From: Flavobacteriales bacterium
GTDB taxonomy: Bacteria; Bacteroidota; Bacteroidia; Flavobacteriales_F; PHOS-HE28
Length of the DNA stretch: 64,000 nucleotides
Direction: 5' to 3'
NCBI GenBank assembly: GCA_016704485.1
Contig: JADJAA010000001.1
Location: forward strand, 1,798,001-1,862,000
Part shown: in pieces, positions 1-8,493 of the stretch
How the letters are laid out: each line of letters starts with the position of its first letter
Position numbering within the stretch: position 1 is the first letter of the stretch
The notes under the pieces: model-generated
Told to the model about the DNA's origin: nothing
Seen by the model: the letters and a program-made list of their open reading frames with translations, nothing else
The model's database searches: none
Made by a program: the position numbers and the translations under genes

Positions 1-1770
1 TGTTTTGAAGGATCTGATCCCGGTAGTAGGTTTGGTTGCGCTTACGTATTTTCGCCAATACTTGCGCTGCTTGACGGCATCCTTGGCAAGGTTACCTTTT
101 ACCATGAGCAGGTCCGGGTCGTTCTTCCACTGCTTCAAACCCGTAGTAACAAGTTCTTGCGCTTGGGGTATTTGGGCAATGGTATTCAGATAGGTTGCTT
201 TTGCCGCATGTGCTTTTGCTTTTTCTGCGCCATCCAGTGTTCTTGCTTTTTCAATAGCTGTAGTCGGGTCTTGCCCAAGTGCACCTTCTACCATTGCTAG
301 TTCCAACCATGTTGTGCTAGGGTCAGGTGCGCTCCCCTCTTTAAGCATTTGCACGTAACAAGCTTGCGTAATGGATAAGTAGCCCAACTTTTCCGACTTT
401 TCCGCTAGTGCCAAAAGACGTTCTGGGGTGGGTGCCAACATAGCACCAATGAAATACCCCTTCATAGCTTCCTGGTGCGAATTCACGAAATGCATTTCCT
501 TACCGTAATTGAACCATGGCAATGCGTAATTATCCGTAAGATATTGGCTCATAACTGCTTGTCCGTTCAATATCCGGTACATGTCCATGCTCTCCAACGC
601 TTCGGAATACTGTCCGGCTTTTGCCTGTGCGAAAAAGCGGATCAAGTAGATCTCCTTAATGACGGGGCAGTTTGCCGCTTGCTCTAAACTTAGCAGTGCT
701 TTGGGTAGGTTCTCTTCCACCAAGGTATAATACCACGCGTTTACTAAATACGCCTGAATTTTTACCGGCTCATTCGCTTGGTTGTACTTATTCAGAACAC
801 TAGTTACTTTTGGTGGAACATCATCAGGGGTTTTTTCCAACATGGTAAGCAATTCCCTGATCTCAATGTCGCCCAGATAGATCGAAGTGTTCTGTGTCTT
901 TTTAGGTAGGTAGAAAGGCAATGACTGAAATAGTTCCGTTGATCTAAGAGTAGCCGTGTTACGAAGTTCAGTCGCTTTTGTAAAATTCGTTCGGGTGTCT
1001 TTCTTCATACCCGATTCCAGTTCGGATTCGATCTGCCATTTTAATACAGGTCGCACAATGCGCTGCAATTGTTCCGATGAGCATAGGCTGCTGCTGGCAG
1101 TGCTCAATGGAGATGAATCCGCGTCAAGAAATACCGGTGTATGCAATGCCCATGGTTCAAATGTGCTTGTGTTGAGCAATGGCGGGAGGTCGTCCGGTGA
1201 ACGAGCTGCTTTAAGCTGTTTCATCAAACAGGTGCTTTTCTCCGGAACAAAACTCACTTCATACGTTGCATAGAAGGGGCCCGAAAAGGACTTTTCAATT
1301 CCGTTATTCTCATTGTGGAATTCAGCAGCAAAGTTCAACACGCCACTTACGTCTATCCGTTGCACTCCATTTTTCTCGTATAGGTCAGAGAACTGAAGTG
1401 ACTGGAAAAAGAAGGGTTCGTGCAATACCGTGATCAGGTTCAGATCACGCTCTAAGTTGAAAACCACATCCTGTGCTCGCTGAGCAGCATAGCGTGGTGC
1501 GAAGTTCTTATTGTCGAACAAGGCCAGTTCCATCGTGCAATCCTTGGTAAAAAGATCACTTTCGTTGTATGGGGATAGCATACCGCCAAATGATGAAGCA
1601 TTGCTCTTGACTGCGGTGCCAATATGCACCATATCGTTAAAGGCAAATAAATTGTTGAGCACCAACGAGCGTGCCATGTATTCGTGCAGATCGGTGCTGT
1701 TGGTCTGTGCTGCTGACCCACCCACAAGTGTGCAGGCTAATGTGAGGGACGTTAGAGTGCGTAGTTTCAT
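1..1770 (-). CDS. Secreted TPR-like protein, 3' end beyond the window
   Basis: An uninterrupted frame of 590 codons starts at the ATG complementary to 1768-1770 and is still open at base 1; I checked it codon by codon and found no stop. The first ~20 residues (MKLRTLTSLTLACTLVGG, ending in SAAQ) form a signal peptide, so the protein is exported. The first ~350 residues are unrecognised. The last ~200 visible residues are helical and TPR-like, with aromatic/alanine-rich pairs such as LVNAWYYTLVEENLPKALL and FFAQAKAGQYSEALESMD. Function is unknown; a role in surface or envelope assembly would be a guess. It is divergent from the T6SS cargo operon starting at 1941. Confidence 0.85.
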   Translation of the reverse strand, partial: MKLRTLTSLTLACTLVGGSAAQTNSTDLHEYMARSLVLNNLFAFNDMVHIGTAVKSNASSFGGMLSPYNESDLFTKDCTMELALFDNKNFAPRYAAQRAQDVVFNLERDLNLITVLHEPFFFQSLQFSDLYEKNGVQRIDVSGVLNFAAEFHNENNGIEKSFSGPFYATYEVSFVPEKSTCLMKQLKAARSPDDLPPLLNTSTFEPWALHTPVFLDADSSPLSTASSSLCSSEQLQRIVRPVLKWQIESELESGMKKDTRTNFTKATELRNTATLRSTELFQSLPFYLPKKTQNTSIYLGDIEIRELLTMLEKTPDDVPPKVTSVLNKYNQANEPVKIQAYLVNAWYYTLVEENLPKALLSLEQAANCPVIKEIYLIRFFAQAKAGQYSEALESMDMYRILNGQAVMSQYLTDNYALPWFNYGKEMHFVNSHQEAMKGYFIGAMLAPTPERLLALAEKSEKLGYLSITQACYVQMLKEGSAPDPSTTWLELAMVEGALGQDPTTAIEKARTLDGAEKAKAHAAKATYLNTIAQIPQAQELVTTGLKQWKNDPDLLMVKGNLAKDAVKQRKYWRKYVSATKPTTGIRSFKT

Positions 1771-1940
1771 GGTGCAATGGGACCCAAAGGTCGTAACGGA
1801 TGGTCAGAGTGGGAAATATAGCAATAACAAACACTATCCGTGGCTGATCATGATGTTCATCCCTTGCATCGTGCCGTTGGTGAACACGAATTGCCATTTC
1901 ATAAGCCGTTAGTTACTTTCACTGCGCAAGATCCAAGACC

Positions 1941-2741
1941 ATGAGCAAACCCGCAGCACGAATAGGCGATATGCACGTGTGCCCGATGGTAACACCGGGA
2001 ACACCGCCCATACCGCATGTGGGTGGACCTATAATAGGGCCAGGTTGTGCCACGGTGTTGATCGGCGGTATGCCTGCCGCAGTGATGGGTGATATGTGCG
2101 TATGTACAGGACCGCCCGACACGATCACGCTAGGTTCTACTGGAGTATTGATAGGGGGGAAACCAGCAGCGCGCTTGGGTGATATGTGTGGGCATGGCGG
2201 GGCTATTGTAGTAGGATGCCCAACTGTACTGATCGGTGAGATCTCACCAGGTGGATTGGCGCTAATGCGCTTGATGCTCATTGCCATGTTATTGAAGATC
2301 AAGGGCTTTGAAGGAGGAGAAGCTGGAGCGCTGGCGGTAAGGCAGATGCTAAGCTTACAACAAGCCGCTGTGAGTGGTGCGGCTTTCTGCGAGGTGTGTG
2401 AAGCTGCTAAGAATAATGGCAGTTCAGGTACCGGAGCATCACGTGGTGGTAAAGCCGACGCTCCCGGAGTACAACCAGTGGAGCAAGAAGTAAAGAAGAT
2501 CAACTCGATCTACTTCACCGATACGGAGGGCAATCGGATTACCGAGGTGGAGGAGGAAGAAACCGTGATGCTGACCATTGAAGGTGAGAATATTGGGGGC
2601 GAGGAAGTCTTGATCACCCTTTACGACAACTCCGGGGACTTCACTTATCAAGGGAACTATATTGAGAATGATCAGCTGAAGGTTTCCATGCCTAGTGATA
2701 AGCACCAAGTTGAATTAGGAATTAAAATGAATACAGCATAA
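1941..2741 (+). CDS. PAAR-domain spike-tip protein with C-terminal extension
   Basis: Residues ~1-98 carry three PAAR-type repeats (PAARIGDMHVC, PAAVMGDMCVC, PAARLGDMCGHGG) that form the conical tip on the VgrG spike of type VI or related contractile systems. Residues ~99-182 are a helical/low-complexity linker. Residues ~183-262 form a beta-rich extension (INSIYFTDTEGNRI then VMLTIEGENIGGEEVLITL) that recurs at the N-termini of two downstream effectors. PAAR proteins commonly carry or recruit effectors; this one has no obvious catalytic domain, so it may be a docking tip. Its stop overlaps the next start (TAATG at 2739-2743), showing translational coupling. It is the first gene of the operon ending at 9647. 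Confidence 0.92.
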   Translation: MSKPAARIGDMHVCPMVTPGTPPIPHVGGPIIGPGCATVLIGGMPAAVMGDMCVCTGPPDTITLGSTGVLIGGKPAARLGDMCGHGGAIVVGCPTVLIGEISPGGLALMRLMLIAMLLKIKGFEGGEAGALAVRQMLSLQQAAVSGAAFCEVCEAAKNNGSSGTGASRGGKADAPGVQPVEQEVKKINSIYFTDTEGNRITEVEEEETVMLTIEGENIGGEEVLITLYDNSGDFTYQGNYIENDQLKVSMPSDKHQVELGIKMNTA

Positions 2742-4099
2742 TGCCGTCTATTTTCCTCACATCTAATACCCGTGTTACAGCCACTGCTAATGCATTGAAG
2801 CTGCCTAAACCCGAAGTGATCGCCTTGTTCAGGTTAAAGTCTGATTATAGTGGTGAATTCGGCTTTGATTGGATCAGATGTGGGGATACTGCCTATTTCT
2901 GGGATACGGATTATGAAGATGTGGTAAAGAAGCACTTCACCGATGCAACTGAGACAACTTTTGAAATGGATGGCAATGAGAAGGGCGGTCATTACGCTGC
3001 AGTACTTGACTTAGATGGTAAGAGTTTTCAGTATGAGGCGCTCAAACGTCAATATGCTAAATTCAGTTTGCCTTGGGCTGAATTGAATGATGATGGTGAC
3101 CTGATCCCAGCTGAATACATCGTGCCGTGGGTATCACTTTACAAGGACTGTAGTGCTGAATTGAACATAAAGGTGGTTATTTCACGCGGAGCCGACCACT
3201 TGGCATTCGATTCCAATGATAATTACTTGATCGAACCTTCGGTGATCGATGTTAAAGGAAAGAACGGGCAGGAAGACCTTGATGTTACATTGAGGATCAC
3301 TTGTATTGAAGAGCACACAGCAGATCTGGAATTGGTTATGCGTGCATATAAGAATGAACGCCCTGCTGCTTTGGAATTAGTAATGCAGGCCTATGACAGC
3401 GAAGGGTTCGAAAATGAAAGTGAAGGTGTACTGGCAGGTAAGCTCAAAATGTGGGCGAACGGCCCAGCGAAACGAAAGAAGAAAAAAGTTGTATTTGTGC
3501 AGGTGCTGACCCCAGAAATCGTGCCGGGTGAAGGAGAGCGTTCCTATGATCCTAGTAATGAAAAGGTCAGAGTCAACAGTTATACCAGACAAGCGTTGAT
3601 CGAATTGGACGAAGATTCTGAAGTAATCACAATGGACCTAATTGAAGAGGATGACTTTGGTCAGTTCATCCTTAATGGGAGGGTAGTGAACAGAAGCACC
3701 GTTGATGACTCGACCCTTGATGCCTATTTGAAAACCAAACTTGGCTTGGAGAAAGATGGTAAGTTCGATGCCACCTTCTTCAAAGCATTCTATTTTGGGG
3801 AAGGAGGACTTTCTGGCGCTTCCGGTGGGGGACTAAGCGGTTATTCGCGTCTTGGAGCTGACTTTGTTGTAGTGTTCAGTTCGGCGAATCAGCAGACTGC
3901 GTCTCATGAGATCCTGCATTCTTTCAACTTGCCACATTCATTCACTAATAAAGAATCAAGTGGGCATGCCCTGTTTACCTACGAAGCACTTAAAACGGAA
4001 AACTTGCTGGACTATTCGCACCAAGTTACCGGTCATACGAATGATCGACGCTCTTTGTGGTACTGGCAATGGGTAAAAGCTAACGACTCGATCACTTGA
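2741..4099 (+). CDS. Putative T6SS effector: metzincin-like zinc metalloprotease
   Basis: A 452-residue protein without a signal peptide, fitting delivery by a contractile apparatus. The C-terminal region has HEILHSFNLPH (H389, E390, H393, H399), matching the extended HEXXHXXNXXH zinc site of metzincin-like peptidases, and a downstream NLLDYS followed by an aromatic WYWQW segment, which resembles the Met-turn region (Leu in place of Met). Residues 1-350 are beta-rich and unrecognised, and include a short duplication of LELVMxAY around residues 198-220. It is coupled to the PAAR gene by TAATG and followed 1 nt later by a putative immunity protein. The effector role is inferred from position; the zinc motif is visible directly. 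Confidence 0.75.
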   Translation: MPSIFLTSNTRVTATANALKLPKPEVIALFRLKSDYSGEFGFDWIRCGDTAYFWDTDYEDVVKKHFTDATETTFEMDGNEKGGHYAAVLDLDGKSFQYEALKRQYAKFSLPWAELNDDGDLIPAEYIVPWVSLYKDCSAELNIKVVISRGADHLAFDSNDNYLIEPSVIDVKGKNGQEDLDVTLRITCIEEHTADLELVMRAYKNERPAALELVMQAYDSEGFENESEGVLAGKLKMWANGPAKRKKKKVVFVQVLTPEIVPGEGERSYDPSNEKVRVNSYTRQALIELDEDSEVITMDLIEEDDFGQFILNGRVVNRSTVDDSTLDAYLKTKLGLEKDGKFDATFFKAFYFGEGGLSGASGGGLSGYSRLGADFVVVFSSANQQTASHEILHSFNLPHSFTNKESSGHALFTYEALKTENLLDYSHQVTGHTNDRRSLWYWQWVKANDSIT

Positions 4100-4100
4100 A

Positions 4101-4715
4101 ATGAATTGGAGAACGACGCTTTCCATCCTAATAATGGCCTCTCTTGCAAATTGTGTAGCCCAAAAGAACATGAACATGGTACCATATGTAGATGATAAAT
4201 TCAGCACATTCGATATTAAGGCCTTCGATCAAGAACGTGTGGATAGGAAGCGGGTCATTCAAAAGGATGGGATGTATATCGAAGAGGAGATCCAATCTTA
4301 CGGTTATATCCGCAGAACATATCACAATGATTCTTACTTCAAGGTGAACGAGAAATATTACGCAACTGGCGGGATCAAGACCAGAGCACTCCTGTTCAAT
4401 TCAGGTTCTGAACGAGGTTTTCGCTATGAGTTCAATGAGCGTGGTAGCGTTGTGAGCCGAGAAGATACAGACACCGGTTATTCATTCACATGGGATGATG
4501 TGATCGCTTATTGTAATGATCGGGCCATACCATTGGTCAAAGGATATGTGCATGGCGGATGGCAGACCATGATCAATAAGAATAAGAACGATGAAGGTAT
4601 TGCGGTTTGGGTGGTCACGTGGAAGAAAGGGTTGAGTAGATTGGAAGAGATCACGTTGGATGGAGCAACAGGGGAGCTACTTAATACCAGAGATCTGGAA
4701 TTCGTTGACCCATGA
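4101..4715 (+). CDS. Exported protein, candidate immunity to the 2741-4099 protease
   Basis: A 204-residue protein with an N-terminal hydrophobic segment (ILIMASLANCVAQ). The LANC sequence is only a weak lipobox because Asn sits before Cys, so it may be a lipoprotein or a signal peptidase I substrate. The mature part is mixed alpha/beta and unrecognised, with a PepSY-like end (ITLDGATGELLNTR). It starts one base after the metalloprotease stop and its own stop overlaps the next start (ATGA at 4712). Each of the three enzyme genes in this operon is followed by such an exported protein, as expected of periplasmic immunity proteins. The role is inferred from order only. Confidence 0.6.
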   Translation: MNWRTTLSILIMASLANCVAQKNMNMVPYVDDKFSTFDIKAFDQERVDRKRVIQKDGMYIEEEIQSYGYIRRTYHNDSYFKVNEKYYATGGIKTRALLFNSGSERGFRYEFNERGSVVSREDTDTGYSFTWDDVIAYCNDRAIPLVKGYVHGGWQTMINKNKNDEGIAVWVVTWKKGLSRLEEITLDGATGELLNTRDLEFVDP

Positions 4716-5050
4716 TCATCGCCACACAGCAACTCGAAGCTTTTGGAGCCCAACACAAGGAGGCGTTCATTGCGAAGACGCTCGTTTTTTTGCGAAAGGA
4801 GTGTGCGCAGTGGGCTATGGATAAGGAAGACGCAGTCATTATGGAGTCTATTGAAAACATGATCTACTTCGCCAAGAGATACGATGTGAAGAAGGAGATC
4901 AATGTGCAAAAGTTGCTTTATCACTGGATCCAGTCTGAACTTGAATTGCCATTCGAGCAGCCACTGAAAGATGCTTTGATGCAGGAAAACGTAAGTGAGG
5001 ATAAACGGGTTAAGGACATGATCAAAAAAACGAAAGGGTCATGGGGCTAG
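4712..5050 (+). CDS. Small T6SS-associated helical protein
   Basis: A 112-residue, mainly helical protein without signal peptide or membrane segment. Its pattern (start IIATQQLEAF, middle ENMIYFAKRYDVKKEINV, end basic) resembles an unnamed family of ~110-130 residue proteins often found next to PAAR and DUF4123 genes; I recall this from family patterns and could not search. It overlaps the upstream gene by ATGA and the downstream amidase by 10 bases (ATG at 5041, stop 5048-5050), so translation is coupled to the amidase. A chaperone or adaptor for the amidase is plausible, but this is inference. Confidence 0.7.
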   Translation: MIIATQQLEAFGAQHKEAFIAKTLVFLRKECAQWAMDKEDAVIMESIENMIYFAKRYDVKKEINVQKLLYHWIQSELELPFEQPLKDALMQENVSEDKRVKDMIKKTKGSWG

Positions 5051-6141
5051 ATAGTATCATAAGTGATATGTTCGATAGGGGGCTTGGAACGGTGATCCCT
5101 ACGCTTACGGTTTCTTATCCCCATATTAAGAGAGCCTATTTCGCCAAAGTATCGGTGGGTGATGACATGACCATTGAGCGGATAACAAGGGCCGCTGTTA
5201 CCGCTCGTGTTCACTTAGTAGTGGAAACGGAGAATTTTAGAAATAGAACGCTCAAGGTGAACATTAAGCAAGGCATTGAACGGGTGGTCGCAGATGTAAA
5301 CGCTGTAATTGCAGTTCAGGTAGGAGATGAACACAAAGGCTTGATCGAGATCCAAGTAGGCCAATTCGCTTCAGAGACAAATGCTAACAATAGGAATGAA
5401 TTCTTGGATCATGCGATAATTGCCATCGAGTTAAAAGCTTCATCTACAGAAGCAACCAGACACTGGGATGAGGCCATTTTAGGAGCAACAGGACAAGCAG
5501 CGCCATTGTACCTTCTGGTGGATGCCCACACAGGGAATACAGATGTGCCGCAGTGCAGATTCAGCTATTACGGACGGAACGAGGGCACGGATTCCATGCG
5601 CAACCTTTGGTTGGATATGGATGGCTTATGGTTTCAACTCAAGAGAACGCCTGCACCTTGGATGGAAATAGCCAAAGGCGAAATAGGACAACATGAAGCC
5701 GGCGGGACAAGGATCAATCCCCGAATACAACAGTATTTTGATGCATCAGGTTACTGGGGCACAGATGATACCGGTGCGGAAAATGCTTGGTGCGGATCAT
5801 TTATCGCATGGGTTATGACCCAGCATGGTTCAGCTCTTCCAAGAGCCTCTTTCCGTGCTAAAAGTTGGAAGGAATTTGGAAGACAGATCGATGAACCTAT
5901 TTACGGCGCTATTGGTGTTAAAACTAGGACCGGTGGTGGCCACACATCATTTGTGGTGGGCAAGAGTATAGATGGCCAGTGGCTATTCATGTTAGGTGGA
6001 AATCAAAGAAATGAGGTGAATGTATCAAGGTATGCGAGAGATGTTTGGTCGCACTTCATGGTCCCATCGGACTACGATGTGGCAGGTGCCGAACTTCCGG
6101 TGTATGATCAAAGTGCAGTTTCAGCAGGAAGTGAGGCATGA
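5041..6141 (+). CDS. Putative T6SS effector: TIGR02594-type NlpC/P60-like peptidoglycan amidase
   Basis: A 366-residue protein. The C-terminal ~150 residues match the TIGR02594 pattern: WMEIAKGEIGQHE, then WCGSFIAWVM with the likely nucleophile C251, then GGHTSFVVG with H301, then LGGNQ with N321, giving a Cys-His-Asn papain-like triad. Such enzymes cut peptide bonds in peptidoglycan and are common antibacterial effectors. Residues ~27-78 (HIKRAYFAKV ... VHLVVETENF) resemble the C-terminal module of the PAAR protein. There is no signal peptide, consistent with delivery by injection. The next gene overlaps it by ATGA at 6138 and encodes a lipoprotein, the expected layout for an amidase and its periplasmic immunity protein. 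Confidence 0.88.
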   Translation: MGLDSIISDMFDRGLGTVIPTLTVSYPHIKRAYFAKVSVGDDMTIERITRAAVTARVHLVVETENFRNRTLKVNIKQGIERVVADVNAVIAVQVGDEHKGLIEIQVGQFASETNANNRNEFLDHAIIAIELKASSTEATRHWDEAILGATGQAAPLYLLVDAHTGNTDVPQCRFSYYGRNEGTDSMRNLWLDMDGLWFQLKRTPAPWMEIAKGEIGQHEAGGTRINPRIQQYFDASGYWGTDDTGAENAWCGSFIAWVMTQHGSALPRASFRAKSWKEFGRQIDEPIYGAIGVKTRTGGGHTSFVVGKSIDGQWLFMLGGNQRNEVNVSRYARDVWSHFMVPSDYDVAGAELPVYDQSAVSAGSEA

Positions 6142-6674
6142 CGACCAAATGGCATATAGCGATCCTTTGTTCCTTCATATTGGCGGCTTGTTCAGGTCAA
6201 GAACATGCGGAACAGGATCTTGAGCTGTCGTTGGTGGATGATATGCCAATAGCATTGGAGAATAACTCCATGCAGAACATGCACCTGACCAAAATGCTTG
6301 AAGCAATGGAATATACTATGAGGTCCACCACTTATTGCGCAATGATCAAGCAGGATCATGTACGCCGCTTTGCGCTGCACGGAGATGCTGAGAACGAGGA
6401 GAAGCTGATCTACCAAGCAACTGTATTTGAAACTTACCGAGGGAAAGAAGAGATGTTGATCGAGTATGAAATGGTTGTTGAAAAAGGGGAAGATGCGCCC
6501 CTGGAACCCGCACCGGCCATCATTTGTTTGTGTGTTTTGGAGGGGAAGTATTATTGGCCTGGTACCGGATCCATTTTTCCAGCTGATGTTGCACACGTTA
6601 CTAAAGCGAGGGAGCTCAGTGCCGTGGGATTCGAAGGATCACCAGGCACCTATTGTAAGAACGGGAATAACTGA
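6138..6674 (+). CDS. Lipoprotein, candidate immunity to the amidase
   Basis: A 178-residue protein with a clear lipoprotein signal (LCSFILAACSGQ, lipobox LAAC). The mature part has several Cys residues (STTYCAM, IICLCVLEG, GTYCKN), suggesting disulfides in the periplasm. It is translationally coupled to the amidase gene by an ATGA overlap at 6138. Immunity proteins against peptidoglycan amidase effectors are typically periplasmic, so position and localisation fit. I do not recognise its fold or place it in a named Tai family. Confidence 0.68.
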   Translation: MTTKWHIAILCSFILAACSGQEHAEQDLELSLVDDMPIALENNSMQNMHLTKMLEAMEYTMRSTTYCAMIKQDHVRRFALHGDAENEEKLIYQATVFETYRGKEEMLIEYEMVVEKGEDAPLEPAPAIICLCVLEGKYYWPGTGSIFPADVAHVTKARELSAVGFEGSPGTYCKNGNN

Positions 6675-6682
6675 GATCGAAA

Positions 6683-8482
6683 ATGGGAAACGTACGCGTA
6701 TTGCATAGAAATGAGTTGGACGAAGAGCCTGCATATTCAGGTTCGCAGGATGAAGTTGGATCAAGCACTTCAGCATGTCCTTATTCGGCACAGGATCCAG
6801 TACAGCGCATTGTTGAAGCCTATTTCACAGATCCCGATGGCACACGCATACAAGATGTTACAAAAGAGCGCGAGGTACGGTTGGTCATAACATCCGAGAA
6901 TATGTCCGGGGAAGATCTAGTGATAGACCTGCCACCCGGAACACCAACTATGCAAGTGGGTGGACAGCTTGTAGAGGACGAACAAATTATGATCTTAAGT
7001 GTGGGTAGCGATACCGAGGAGGTAGTGTTGGAGCCTCAAGTTATACCCAAGGACGTAACCGTTGATGATCCAGACCCCGAAATGCCCAAGGTCGTTTCAG
7101 TAGAGTTCTTGAACGGTTCGGATAAAGATGTGGCAACGGCCAATATGGAACAGTTCGTCAACCTTCCCAGAAATGAAAAATGGGTAGATGGTGAGAAAGT
7201 GAAGAATATGGACCGCTTGACGGACTTGCCAAGGATACTTGTGAAATTTGATAAGCCAGGTAGGCATTCATTTACCGCCAAATTGGTGCCGGGTACAAAT
7301 AATCTAACATATAGTGAAGACGAGAAAAAAAGGAACCCCCACTTTGCTCATGAAGAGCGTACGCTCAGTTACATAACTAGTGGAGATGGCACTTTGATCA
7401 TCTCCAATTTGAAACTCAGCTCAGGTGGTAACGATACGTTTAAAGTTTCGGTTATTGATAAGAAGGGTAAGGAAGTGCAGTCAACGGTTGGTCTTACAAC
7501 TAAGAGGCTTTTTTATTTGGTTGAGTTGAAAATGAAAGGATTGACATCGATCACTCCCAACCTGAATGGTGCGATCAATGAATACGCCAAACACGGTGTC
7601 GAATTATTGATGCTACCTGCTGCAGAAATGGAGCACATGGAGAATATTGATGATGACGAGCAAGCTCAAGTTACAGCTTTTGAGAATAAGTGTAAGGAAG
7701 CTTTTAGAGCTAGCAAGGCTGCCGATAAAAACCCCTATGCAGTTGCCATTGCTTATACCGATCATTTGGCTATTAAAGACGCAGAGCGAACCCTTGAATT
7801 GGAGGATGTGGCTGTTGGGCCAAAGGTTGCACCCGTGATTATTCAAATAAGAGGACCGGAAAAGGGAAGAACTGATGCTATTAAAGATAGACCATTGTGG
7901 AAAAATATCAGATCTGAAGAAGGGTGGTTCGTCAGTTGTCAATTTATTCCTGAAGGTGGAGATGTTGCCAATGCCGTTGATATAAGTGAAGATCATTGTC
8001 TACCTAAGAGTTCACAGAGATCGACTACTTACTTTGATCGAGTGGAGGTAAAGGTCGATGATCTGGTTGCCGCGAAGGGTACTATTAGATTAAAGGTCCA
8101 TTGGGTCGCTATGTTTGTGGGTGGGTTGACATTTGCAGGAAATTTGATATGTGTTTGTACAAGGGTTCGGTGGGGTAGTCTTCCCTCAGACTTGCAAAAC
8201 ATAGTAATTACCCATGAATTGGGGCATCAAATTGGTATGGCATCCAACGCTTATGAACGACTACCGGATCAGATTGCGACTTATTATTCCAGTAAAAAGG
8301 GCCATTATGGACAACATTGCCATCATGGAATTCCAGCGGGGCAAGCACGATATGATAGTGTTACTGATAATGGCAAGCACGACTGTGTAATGTATGGTGC
8401 AACCAAAAAATCTGCCTTTTGTGAACATTGTAGAGTCGCAGTACAAAAAGTTGATCTAAGCAGGGGGGTGAGATCGATCTGA
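6683..8482 (+). CDS. Putative T6SS effector: HExxH metalloprotease with N-terminal shared module
   Basis: A 599-residue protein with no signal peptide. Residues ~40-90 (QRIVEAYFTDPDGTRI, then VRLVITSENMSGEDLVIDL) closely match the C-terminal module of the PAAR protein. Residues ~120-275 look like a beta-sandwich. Around residue 511 lies THELGHQIGM, an HEXXH zinc-binding helix (H511, E512, H515) with Gly three residues on. The usual third metzincin His at H+10 is Ser here; a downstream HYGQHCHHG and a CVMYG Met-turn-like segment, then CEHC, may complete the site. It begins 8 nt after the upstream lipoprotein and is followed by another lipoprotein. Effector role is inferred; the HEXXH and the shared module are visible. 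Confidence 0.78.
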   Translation: MGNVRVLHRNELDEEPAYSGSQDEVGSSTSACPYSAQDPVQRIVEAYFTDPDGTRIQDVTKEREVRLVITSENMSGEDLVIDLPPGTPTMQVGGQLVEDEQIMILSVGSDTEEVVLEPQVIPKDVTVDDPDPEMPKVVSVEFLNGSDKDVATANMEQFVNLPRNEKWVDGEKVKNMDRLTDLPRILVKFDKPGRHSFTAKLVPGTNNLTYSEDEKKRNPHFAHEERTLSYITSGDGTLIISNLKLSSGGNDTFKVSVIDKKGKEVQSTVGLTTKRLFYLVELKMKGLTSITPNLNGAINEYAKHGVELLMLPAAEMEHMENIDDDEQAQVTAFENKCKEAFRASKAADKNPYAVAIAYTDHLAIKDAERTLELEDVAVGPKVAPVIIQIRGPEKGRTDAIKDRPLWKNIRSEEGWFVSCQFIPEGGDVANAVDISEDHCLPKSSQRSTTYFDRVEVKVDDLVAAKGTIRLKVHWVAMFVGGLTFAGNLICVCTRVRWGSLPSDLQNIVITHELGHQIGMASNAYERLPDQIATYYSSKKGHYGQHCHHGIPAGQARYDSVTDNGKHDCVMYGATKKSAFCEHCRVAVQKVDLSRGVRSI

Positions 8483-8493
8483 ATAAGTCAAGT

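Noticed and set aside
1919..2503. 194-codon minus-strand open frame
   Set aside because: It is antisense to the PAAR gene; the glycine/proline-rich PAAR repeats leave long open frames on the other strand.
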